Made by a program: the position numbers and the translations under genes. Below the pieces are notes generated by a model. The model had not been told where the DNA came from and did no database searches. It was given only the letters and a program-made list of their open reading frames with translations. A stretch of 64,000 nt of DNA from Periconia sp. R9002 (taxonomy: Eukaryota > Ascomycota > Dothideomycetes > Pleosporales > Periconiaceae). The DNA is taken from positions 496,001-560,000 of the forward strand of contig JAMAHW010000014.1 of assembly GCA_023627715.1 (NCBI GenBank), given 5' to 3'. Below are positions 55,412 through 64,000 of the stretch, piece after piece; within the stretch, counting starts at the first letter, position 1, and each line of letters starts with the position of its first letter.

Positions 55412-56574
55412 TCAAGCCTCGACAGCAACCTCCTTAACAGGCACATCCGCCAGCTTCTCGACCTTGAACGCGGCCGGCTCGCCCTCGGGATCGTCCTCAC
55501 CAGCCTCCTTCATGCCGCCCAGGATCATGGACCCGGGCGCCATGGCCTGCCACTGCCAGGGATCCGTAAAGGCCTTGAACTTTTCGTCGTGCCACTGACC
55601 CGCGGTAATGTACCTGCCCTCGCTATCCACGAACATGGTGTCGTCCTCGGCGCGCAAAAAGTACGCAATCGAGTAGCGGTGCTCCGTGGGGTCGAACGGA
55701 ACCACGCGATGGATGCACGACTGGAACTTCATGCCGCTGGCGAAGCGCAGCGAGTCGCCGACGTGCACAAAGGCGGTGCCGGCGCGGGGCGCAACGAAAC
55801 CCATCTCCCGTGCACCGCAGGTCCCCGGGGGTCGGATTTGTAGACCCCACTGCTCGCTGAAGAGGAGCGTGAGGGAGCTGATGTCGGTGTGCTTTTGGTG
55901 TCCGACTTTGTGGTTGCCGGTCACCGAGGAGGGGAGGTAGTGCATCATGGAGAGCTGGAGAAGTTTGGTTAGTAGATGTTTCTAAAAGGGAAGTAAATGA
56001 TACTCACAGTGGTGGTGGAGGGGCGGTCGTTGCGGTGTGAGTTCTCGTACCGCGAGGCTCCAGTCAGGTTCATGCCCGTGGAGAGCGCAGAGAGAATGAC
56101 CTTGGTGATGGTGTTTGCGCTGCCGATGGCGTTTTCGAGGATGCTCAAATCGCCATTATTCTTGATGGGCGAGGGAACCTTGGGGCTACCGCGCTGGATC
56201 TCATCACGAGACACCTTGAGCATCTCGTAGCCGTCCTTGCTGCCGGCTCCAAAAGCGCCTGTCCGACTGCCGACCGGCTCATACCCAAGGTGCGAAGAGA
56301 TGAGGCCGTACTCGTTCTTGGCCTCGATGGGGGCGTCGAAGAAGCGCTTCATAAGGCTCAGTGTGTCTTGCTGGTCACGGAGCATTCGACGACCGTCGAT
56401 GCTTTGGAGATCCAGGTAGAAGTATCCATCTTCGAGACAGGCTTTGGTCACCTTGTCTACTTCAGCTGGGTCCTGAGAGAGAAGTAGGCCGTAGTCGATG
56501 GTCTGCATGGACCACACGGGGACTTGCTTGCCCTGCCACTCCACGGTCTGGGGGATATCGACAGAAGGCGCCAT
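55412..56574 (-). CDS. 2-oxoglutarate/Fe(II) dioxygenase, isopenicillin-N-synthase-like
   Basis: Two exons, 56574-56008 and 55954-55412 (369 residues; 53-bp intron, phase 0). Start at MAPSVDIPQ, the ATG nearest a TATA box. The N-terminal DIOX_N region (LEDGYFYLDLQ, then RRMLRDQQD) is followed by the double-stranded beta-helix core. The iron triad is His211 and Asp213 (QKHTDISSL) with His271 (CIHRVVP), and Arg282/Ser284 (RYSIAYF) forms the RxS 2-oxoglutarate-binding motif. Oxidises or desaturates a small metabolite. Very GC-rich third positions in exon 2. It lies near an asaB-type oxygenase and an amidohydrolase, which suggests a shared pathway (inference). Substrate unknown. Confidence 0.88.
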
Positions 56575-56659
56575 GGTGTGAGGATATGCTGTGTTTGTGC
56601 AAGATATGATGAGTTGGAGCAAATGTGTCTTCCAATAGTTGCAGACTCCACGGGCTGAG

Positions 56660-56668
56660 CTTTATATA
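56660..56668 (-). promoter_or_regulatory. TATA box of the dioxygenase gene
   Basis: TATATAAAG on the minus strand, 86-94 bp before the start codon at 56574. Confidence 0.6.
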
Positions 56669-57183
56669 CTCGGTCGTGTCTCTCCGTTCATCGATTGCAT
56701 CTTGCAGTTATCTTCTTTCCCCGCTCTTAATACCTCAGATAAAACGGTGTGCATTCTCCCAAAGTGGGGTCTCCACTTGGCTGTACAGCAAGCTAAACGC
56801 CATGAGAAGGTGACAATCTACTTCTAGATGCGTTATAGGTGTTGAGTATTGCGTGGTGGATAGTTAACAGAAGCATGAGCGTGGCATGCAACGACGCACG
56901 AGCCCAGCGAATGACAGAGAGTGGGATGTGAAGGGGGTCAATATGTACTAGATAAACTGATAAAAACGGCAAAAATCAGCTTTCTACCCCTCCATGGTAT
57001 GTACGTCTTGCATACCTGAGACCATAGGTCATGCCGATCCAATCATGGCATCTCCCCACATCTTGGCCTGCTATCTACAATAGGACACCCGCTTTGATGT
57101 TCTGCAAGCCTCGGTTCATATTCTTTGTCTTGGCAAATTGTTCGTTGACAGATATAACCTGCTCCATTGGATGGCCTCCTTGC
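56669..57183. other. intergenic region
   Basis: Upstream region of the dioxygenase and 3' flank of the asaB-type gene, both minus strand. No further gene recognised. Confidence 0.5.
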
Positions 57184-58002
57184 CTACTCCTCGTAGCACA
57201 CAAGGCACCTGACCTCGATACTCTGCCTAGAATCCTTATCAAGATGAAGCGGATCTTCAAAGGCCGAATGCAACGCCCTGCGCGCTACAGATTCGTTGGA
57301 ATCAAAACACTTGATTAAGAGCACATCTTGCGGTGTCATCCGATACTTGTAATGCCATTGGTGGTTTGGGTTGTGCCGAACGACCCACTGCTCTCCGTGA
57401 AAATCGTCTTCGACCATCACAGCGCTGACCAAATCCTTATCTGGGACGGTTCCCGCATCAGCGACTCCAATGGGATCTTTGAGAATAGTCTCAATGGGTC
57501 GCCAGACATTGATAATTTGATACCTCCTCTTCAATATCTCATCCGCTTCATCCGGAAACTCCCACCGTAACCTCAATTCAGCTCCATGATATGATTGGTC
57601 TACGTGCGTTTTGGTGACTGGTCCACGGTTTGTGAGGTTCTTTAAGCCCAAGTGGTGCCACTGTGTTGGCCCACGGCGAACCTTGTGGTTAAAAATTCGA
57701 ACACGGGTAGCTCCGGTAACGTTTTTCAAGAGCTGCTCGCACTCTTTGTAGTATGCTGTGCGTATGGCGTGTTCTTCGATGAATTGTTTCTCACGACTTT
57801 CGTGGGAGCAGTATTGAAATCCATGGCTATCGAGCGTATAGCTGTCTTCTTCGCCGGAGATGTCGTGTACAACAAAATCGTGGGCTCGGTGAGGCCGTTC
57901 ATTCGTGATCCTGCCTTTCCCAATGTAGATAGGTGTTGGCGCCTTGCCGTCTCCTGGGTCATCCCAATAGTTGAATTTCGTCTGCACATGGTGTTTCTCC
58001 AT
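57184..58002 (-). CDS. asaB-type hydroxylase/desaturase (GA4-desaturase-like family)
   Basis: 272 residues, one exon. Start chosen at MEKHHVQTKFNYW, because the family begins with a similar TxLNYxxx strand; the frame is open further upstream to an ATG at 58203. Family blocks visible: the HGFQYCSHES region, RVRIFNHKVRR, VTKTHVDQSYHGAELRLRW (with the putative His-x-Asp iron pair), YQIINVWRPIETILKDP and a C-terminal FDSNESVARRALHSAFEDP. These are the hallmarks of the asaB / CmcJ-like oxygenases found in fungal secondary metabolism. It differs in sequence from the classical dioxygenase next door, so the pair may carry out successive oxidations. The product is unknown. Confidence 0.88.
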   Translation of the reverse strand: MEKHHVQTKFNYWDDPGDGKAPTPIYIGKGRITNERPHRAHDFVVHDISGEEDSYTLDSHGFQYCSHESREKQFIEEHAIRTAYYKECEQLLKNVTGATRVRIFNHKVRRGPTQWHHLGLKNLTNRGPVTKTHVDQSYHGAELRLRWEFPDEADEILKRRYQIINVWRPIETILKDPIGVADAGTVPDKDLVSAVMVEDDFHGEQWVVRHNPNHQWHYKYRMTPQDVLLIKCFDSNESVARRALHSAFEDPLHLDKDSRQSIEVRCLVCYEE

Positions 58003-58284
58003 TTTCTCTTTTTTCCCCAGAATGTGGTATGTCTGTTGTAGATAAAGTGGAGGATTCGCAACTGCCGAATCAAGGCCTTTAGATCCCGACCGGCAAATTA
58101 AGTTGCCCACAGGCGGTATGTGATCCGCATAAACGTGCGTGCATATACTAAGCTCACTCGTATTGCATTGCAAATAACCCGAAGTCACAGAATCGTCGCG
58201 CATTTAGTGACACGTGAATGGACTGATCAGTCTTAGAAGTAACTAGTTCGAGAACATGGCACCTCATCAGTACACACCTGCAAC
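58003..58284. promoter_or_regulatory. divergent promoter region (asaB-type / M20) with CACGTG site
   Basis: Only 282 bp between two divergent start codons. It contains the palindrome CACGTG at 58211-58216, a site for bHLH and some bZIP factors. A shared site would allow co-regulation of both genes. Confidence 0.5.
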
Positions 58285-59645
58285 ATGGAAGTAGACGGAT
58301 TTGTTTTCGTAGCCGGCAATGAAGAGGGTCGTGAAGATGATACTCCGCAACTCTCGGATGACATGTTATCAGAAATCGACGTTTTCGTTGAGAGACTGCG
58401 TGACAGGTTATGGCCGTTGAACAGATTCATTCATGAAAACCCCGAACTCGCCTTCAAAGAGTACAAAGCACACGATGCTCTGACGACATTCATGCGGTCG
58501 CAAAAAGGATGGAAAGTCACATCTTCAGCTTACGGAATGGACACGGCATGGGTGGCGGAGTATGACAGCGGAAAGACCGGCCCTGCGGTTTCCTTCAACG
58601 CAGAGATGGGTAGGTTGGGAGTTTGCAAATCTGAAAGGAAAGCTGGCTGACTCCTGCAGATGCGCTTCCTAATCTCGGTCATGCCTGTGGTCATAATCTC
58701 ATTGCCACAGCCGCAGTTGCCGCCAGCCTTGCGACAGCCGAGATCATGAGACGTCACTACCTCCCAGGAAAAATTCTTCTCTTTGGCACACCCGGAGAGG
58801 AAGGGACTGGAGGGGGTAAAATTCGGCTGCTGGAAGCCGGTGCGTACAAGAACGTGGACATATCTTTGATATCACACCCTGGGATTCTGAACAACAGCCC
58901 TTTCGTTAGAACAACAGCTTTTGCACGCCTGGAGATAGCGTACTTCGGACGGGCAGCGCACGCAGCAAACAGCCCCTGGCTTGGAATCAACGCATTGGAT
59001 GCTCTTGTCATTGCGTACAATGCGATCTCAGCGTTGCGCCAGCAAACCATGCCCAGTGATGTGATAGGTATCAGCATCACCAATGGGGGAGCCGCCCCCA
59101 ACATCATCCACGCGTATGCTGCTGGTGTTGTTGTAATACGTGCGAGCAGCAGTCATCGTCTCAAAGAGTTACAAGAAAAAGTCCAATCCTGTGTCCGTGC
59201 TGGAGCCGTAGCTACCGGAGCGACGGAAGAAATTAAGGTTATCCAAGGCTACGCCGATCACGTGCCGAACAGGGTCTTGGCAAGATCGTATGCAAAATAT
59301 TGGAATTTCTTGCCCAATATACCGGGTCCATCGATTCCGTCTGAAGGTCAAGTAACTTGGGTCAAAGCCAGTACGGATCAAGGAAATGTTAGCTATGCTT
59401 TACCGAGCGTGAATGCGAGTTTTGCTATACCTCCTGGTCCAAATAGAGGTCAGCCGCACAGCCCTGAGTTTGAAAGGATATCACGGAGCAAAGACGCCTT
59501 TGATAGAGCATTAAGGGTGGGAAAAGTTCTTGCTGGTACTGCATTAGATGTTCTCCGGAAACCTGGGTTTCTGGACCAGGTAAAAAGACAGTGGAGGCGG
59601 GATATGGACGAGATTGAATCTCAGATAGTGACAGGGCCTAGTTAG
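58285..59645 (+). CDS. M20 family amidohydrolase / dipeptidase (PM20D2-like)
   Basis: Two exons, 58285-58609 and 58660-59645 (436 residues; 50-bp intron in phase 1). The zinc enzyme blocks are NAEMDALPNLGHACGHN, spliced across the intron, with the metal-binding His/Asp; TPGEEGTGGGK with the catalytic Glu pair; and a later LISHPG. A dimerisation (lid) domain follows, starting near ARLEIAYFGRAAHAA. It resembles peptidase M20 domain-containing protein 2 and aminobenzoyl-glutamate/aminoacylase-type enzymes, which cleave amide bonds of small N-acyl or dipeptide substrates. Divergent from the asaB-type oxygenase. It could trim an amide-linked metabolite made by the neighbours (inference). Confidence 0.88.
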
Positions 59646-60407
59646 ATTTTAAAACTTTGAGTCTCGATTCAACAATGATCTAACAAGCGACGCTTAAAAT
59701 GCACACAAAAAAACAGATGTTGAATCAAATCAACAGTCATGGACTCTCAGCACCCAAAACACGTCGGGCAGTGCTGATCTACAACTAGTGGGAGAAGGAG
59801 GGGAAGTTTCTACCACTCCAACAAATCTACATACATACAAGCAGACAAAAAAAGTTGCTCTACTATTTGGTCATGTTTCTCGTGTTTCATGTTTCGTTTC
59901 TCATTCCCCGTCTCTTTTCTGAAAACGCCAATCCCGGGTATGTATAAGGTGCACAATCAATCTTGCTCAAAACAAGACGTGAAATAAAATATATAAAAAT
60001 AAGAAAGGAGAAGGAGAAGAAGAAGAATTCCCTAAGAATGAGAAAAATCAACTGGCATAAAGTCATGAGATCGTTAATTCGTTCGTGCTGCAAAAAAAGG
60101 CACGATATGGGAAAAGAAAAAGAAAGCGTGTATAAAAATAAGAGGACATCTATACCCAAAGCTAGTTGGTCGTCATGAAAAAATGAAAATAAAAAAACGA
60201 GGCAAACCAGTCGTAAGAACGCAGGAAAGTATAACAGAAATGGCGAGAAAAAAATACCCCGCCTACCAAGAGGGCACCGAAAAAAGGACGACAATAAACA
60301 AGCAAAAAACAAAAAAAGCAAATGTGACCTACTCGGCTCAAACTCCATAGAACACCATCGGAACCCAATGTCTTTTTTCTTCTTGTAAATTGACGTATAC
60401 CCACCTG
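59646..60407. other. convergent intergenic region with polypurine tract
   Basis: 762 bp. The plus strand is strikingly purine/A-rich between about 59970 and 60330 (runs of A and AAG), probably the U-rich 3' UTR of the homeobox gene on the minus strand. No coding frame is convincing. Confidence 0.5.
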
Positions 60408-62682
60408 TTAATGTGCCTCCCAGTGACCGCCCTGGTACTCTATCGGATTGCCATATATATCAACTCCGCTTAATCCCATGCTCTGCAACGAATTGTCAAA
60501 CTGCTGCTGGAAAGCCGCCGAGTTCACATTCTCGTGGAAGTTGCTGGCGGACGTAACGGGGTAGTTCATCTGCGGGTACGGTTGCTGCGTCGTAGTAGGC
60601 TGCGGCTGCATGATAGGTAAGGGTGCCGCAGTCGAAGTCGTGATGCCCCATTCAAAGGGGTTGGTACAGTCCATCATGAGCGGCTCTAGAGGAGATGGTG
60701 CCGGAGCAACCGAGTGTGGAGGTTGGGTGAGGGAGAAGGAGCTGGAGAATGGGATGGATTGGTACGTGCTCGCAACGACGGGCCGATGAGTGGATTCAGC
60801 CAGAGGCTGTTGTTGAGGGAAGCTCCCTTGGTAGAACTGTTGCTGCTGGGGATGCTGAGACTGATGTTGTCTTGGCTGTGCTTGCTGTTGCGGAGATGCC
60901 GTGTCAAGGGGATAATGGTTGTGCTCGAATGGCTGCCCAATCCTCCCCATCCCGGCGATCTGACTTTGAGCCCTCTCTTTCCGCTTCCCTTTGCCTCTTT
61001 TACTGGTCTTGTCATCTGTGTTGGAGAAATCTTGCCATGATTCCATCTTCATCCCGTCTTTGAAGTGGTTGGCGATGTGCGTTTCCCGTTTATCCCATGT
61101 CTCTAATTTGTCGCCGCAGAAGCCGCAGTTCCAGCCCTCGGTACCAGCCTCCGCTGCACTCTTCCATCTCGCTTGCACAATATCAAAGAGACCGGTCCCG
61201 TGGAAGTTTTTTACGTGCTGACGTAGGTGGTCGGGTCGATAAAAGGTTCGGTCGGATTGATCGCGCTTTGCGCACTCATCGATGCGATGATGCTTCTGGA
61301 AGTGGTCCTCAGGGGGATCGGCCATCATGCAAAAAGCGCACTTGGTCGTCGTTCCTGATTGGGAAGAAGGGAACAACAAGCGGGGTCCACGAAGCATACA
61401 GGTCCATTGGGCTTTGGGTCGATGCTGTGTTTCTTCATGCCGCCTCCATGATTTAGGCACCAGATGCTTACGACAGAATGTACATTGCCATAATTCAGAT
61501 TTGGAGAGTGAGTCGCTTGGGGGTCCGTCTGTCCTTGGGGACTGCGATGCTGTGCTAAACGCTTGCGGCGCTGGCTGCTGTCCAAGTTGGGTAGGGTAAA
61601 ACTCCTCGTTTGAATCGACCGTAGCAGGAGGCAAGCGGGCATAGATGGAAGCTGGCGGATCAGACTGCGAATGATTCCGACGGTAGTCTTTCTTTTTTCC
61701 CCTACGAGATGAACGTTGTCGGGCGGGAATTGGCGAGAAAATGTTGGCATCAGGAATCGAAGAAGTTTGTGCGAATCTGCCCGAAGGCTGGCCTTCGGAT
61801 ATAAATGTGAGTCCTTCCATCCTTTCAATTGGAGTAATTGACGTATCAGTCTCATCCTCCTCCTCATCTCCGTGACCACTAGCTGGGGAAGCGCCCAGAG
61901 GGCTGAGCTGGCGGGCGCGAGCATTGGTAAACCATGTCGTAACTTGCTTTTCGGTGATGCCACACTCCTGCGCAAGCGCCCTCTTCGTTTCTGCGCTAGG
62001 ATAAGGGTTGTGCTGATTCGCGCTCAGCCAGTTCTGAAGACAGTTGAGGGCTTGTAGAGGAAGCTTCGAGTGACGACCAGCTCGCGATCGTCTAATGTGA
62101 TGCGAAAAATCGGATGAGCAATGCGCGCAAATTTCGGAATGGGATGGATCCGCGAGAGGCACGACTTGGCAGATTGAGCACAATTGATGTTCAGGCAGTG
62201 GAATGTCGAGTTTTGGGAGCAATGCTTTGGATTTTGGGGAGCTGCTTCTTGAAATGGTTCTGCGAGATCTCCATATTTGGGTATTGTGATGAAGAAAGTC
62301 GAAATGAGTGTCGAATGATTGGTTCGCAAACGAATTGGTCGTGGTAGGCATTGGCTCAATGATAGACTCCATTCCCAACTAGATGGATTGAGTCAACGCA
62401 TTTCATCTCGATTGCAATGGGCAAACGTACCCAATGGGTGTCATCAAGACCTTGAAGTCCCAGACCCACCGCCGTCTCGTGTGGTTGTACCGGAGATGCT
62501 GTCGCGCGAACCTGTATTTGGCCGGTAAGCCATTGTTTATTTAAACAATTATTTTGGAAGGAGAAATTCCATACCGAATGGAACCTGCTTTCATCCTCTG
62601 CCATACTGGTGCCGTAACCTGAGTCCAATGACCAAACGCTTGGTGCTTTACCGTTGGGGCTAAGGTCCTTCGGGGACAGCAT
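60408..62682 (-). CDS. homeodomain plus C2H2 zinc-finger transcription factor
   Basis: Three exons: 62682-62575, 62511-62431, 62378-60408 (719 residues; introns 63 and 52 bp, all phase 0). The N-terminal exon reads MLSPKDLSPNGKAPSVWSL. A TALE/KN-type homeodomain lies at about 163-220, with NPYPSAETKRALAQ and the recognition helix QVTTWFTNARAR. Three Cys/His modules follow: CTFCRK...H...H, a degenerate CAFCMM...H...H and CGFCGD...H...H. A Gln/Pro-rich tail (HPQQQQF) may activate transcription. This homeobox-C2H2 architecture is known in Pezizomycotina. No target can be assigned from position alone. Confidence 0.88.
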
Positions 62683-64000
62683 AGTGCGGTGGTCCAATTC
62701 TCAGTCTTGGCCAGCAGTCGTGGTCGTTGTTGGTGTTGCGTGAATGAAGAAATCTAGAACTGATGGCCACGGGAATCTTGAAGTAGATATCTACCGACTT
62801 CAGCATCGTATTACTGCACCAAAAGGGCAGAGCATGAATGCTTGGTGGGTGCCCGTCCAATCGTGACCGCCATACCGTAATGCGCCACAGGTTGCGCCAC
62901 GCACGTCCAATGCAATTATAGCATCTGCTACGGAATGGCGGTGGACGGGGCCAAAACCATGCCTCATTGGGTCGAGCGAGGCTGTACAAGCTGCACCGCC
63001 ACGAAACCATTGGCTGAGGAGCGCGGTTGCTAATCTGGAGGTGAGGAATCGTCGGGTGCGCCCGAATGCACGAGCGCGAGCAATTGAATGCTCCTTCGCA
63101 CCGTTTCGCCATCAAAGCCTTCCAAATCGTGACCTGGAATGTCGAGATTGTGATGAGGAAGCCGTGATATGATCGACTTGCGCGCTTGCTGATGTGCAAC
63201 GCGATGAGTTGCCGGTAATCAATGGTTGAGAATCACATCTCGATGCGCCAAATGCGTTGGCGAAGAGAAAACATACTGCGATGCGATTATGTATCGTGAA
63301 CAAAGGCAGTATACTGTTTGTCGTCGGCGCGAGTGTGTAGTAGTTAGCATCGATGCCATTGCTTCAATGCCAGCCCACAAAGATCGGTAGAATGCAACGC
63401 CCGAGTGGATGGGCATCACGAAACGCGGACGTAAAGGCGGTCCTCGCTCCTTCACATGGACCATGTTGCAGTTACAGTGCAGAGCCTCAATTCGACCTCT
63501 ACAGGACGTTTACTGCTATGACCCCTCGGCCGTAGTGCGAGAGGGTCGGCGCAGCGCAGCGAGCGTACTAGTGTATCGGATCATCTAGCAACCGACCGAA
63601 CCAATCCAGGGGGGTCCCCAGCCAGCCTCTCTCGCTAGGTCGAGGAAGGGCGGTGAACTCTCCTCACCACCAGCCCTATGTCGTAACGTTGGGACAAGGA
63701 GGGGTCGTATACCGATACTTGGGCGGTATGGCCCGCTGCTCCTCTTCTCTGTACATCGAGGCGGTCTGCCCCTCTAGCAAACTTCCCTGTCGATTGACCG
63801 CCCAACACCGACTGATACGTGGGCATCCAGCTTGATCGAGCCCAACTATGACGCATTATACATGGAGAGGAGGTGAGATGATATAGCCAAGAAACGTGTA
63901 GCATTGTCAAAAAGTGAATGGAGGGAAGTGTGGAATCATGTATGTGTCAAGAGAAGCCGCTCTTTCCTATACTCGATTGACACTAGCCCATTTCATTCAA
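62683..64000. other. upstream region of the homeobox gene
   Basis: 1.3 kb with only short or composition-poor frames; presumed promoter and leader of the regulator. No RNA or repeat recognised. Confidence 0.45.

Noticed and set aside
58003..58203. Upstream extension of the asaB-type protein to the ATG at 58203.
   Set aside because: The family starts at the FNYW strand. The added 67 residues have no targeting or domain character and would take up most of the promoter.
62660..63199. 179-codon minus-strand frame upstream of the homeobox gene.
   Set aside because: Trp/His/Arg-rich random-like composition, overlaps the first homeobox exon in another frame, and no recognised domain.

Overview
This is a window of nuclear DNA from a filamentous ascomycete (Pezizomycotina, probably a Dothideomycete). 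The evidence is the short GT...AG introns (48-170 bp), monocistronic genes on both strands, a Zn2Cys6 regulator, WSC-domain and DUF3253 proteins, an asaB-type oxygenase and an intron-bearing tRNA-Arg. The class-level placement is inference. One run of 100 N (6760-6859) marks an assembly gap. I rebuilt the spliced genes from reading frame, splice consensus and family motifs. No transcript data were available.

Layout, left to right. 0-5 kb: 3' part of the AP-3 mu adaptor gene, then phosphoserine phosphatase and a short-chain dehydrogenase that share a divergent promoter. 5.6-8.4 kb: a seven-exon gene for a secreted protein with two WSC domains, a Lys/Glu/Pro/Ser/Thr tandem-repeat domain that contains the gap, and a cysteine-rich tail. 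8.4-13.4 kb: gene-poor, with one small doubtful gene. 13.4-22.4 kb: a membrane family-2 glycosyltransferase, a large fungal multi-pass glycoprotein and formyltetrahydrofolate deformylase. 22.8-33.3 kb: a secreted aspzincin-type metallopeptidase, an unknown protein, beta-carbonic anhydrase, a DUF3253 protein, a dysferlin-domain protein, a small one-helix membrane protein and replication licensing factor Cdt1.

34.5-38.8 kb: an intronless gene that fuses a sulfotransferase-like P-loop domain to a HAD hydrolase, followed on the same strand by a Zn2Cys6 transcription factor. 39.1-42.7 kb: two small head-to-head genes whose products look distantly related, an intron-containing tRNA-Arg(ACG) and a NUDIX hydrolase. 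42.7-46.3 kb is empty. 46.3-48.3 kb: a ferric-reductase-type metalloreductase, followed by 4 kb of pyrimidine-rich intergenic DNA. 52.3-55.1 kb: an unrecognised 942-residue basic protein. 55.4-59.6 kb: a 2-oxoglutarate/Fe(II) oxygenase, an asaB-type hydroxylase/desaturase and an M20 amidohydrolase. The last two are divergent across 282 bp carrying a CACGTG site, so the three genes may form a small metabolic cluster. 60.4-62.7 kb: a homeodomain/C2H2 transcription factor.

Most genes are housekeeping or ordinary fungal genes. The best candidates for something undescribed are the sulfotransferase-HAD fusion next to its regulator, the head-to-head small gene pair, the oxygenase/asaB/M20 group and the repeat-rich double-WSC surface protein.
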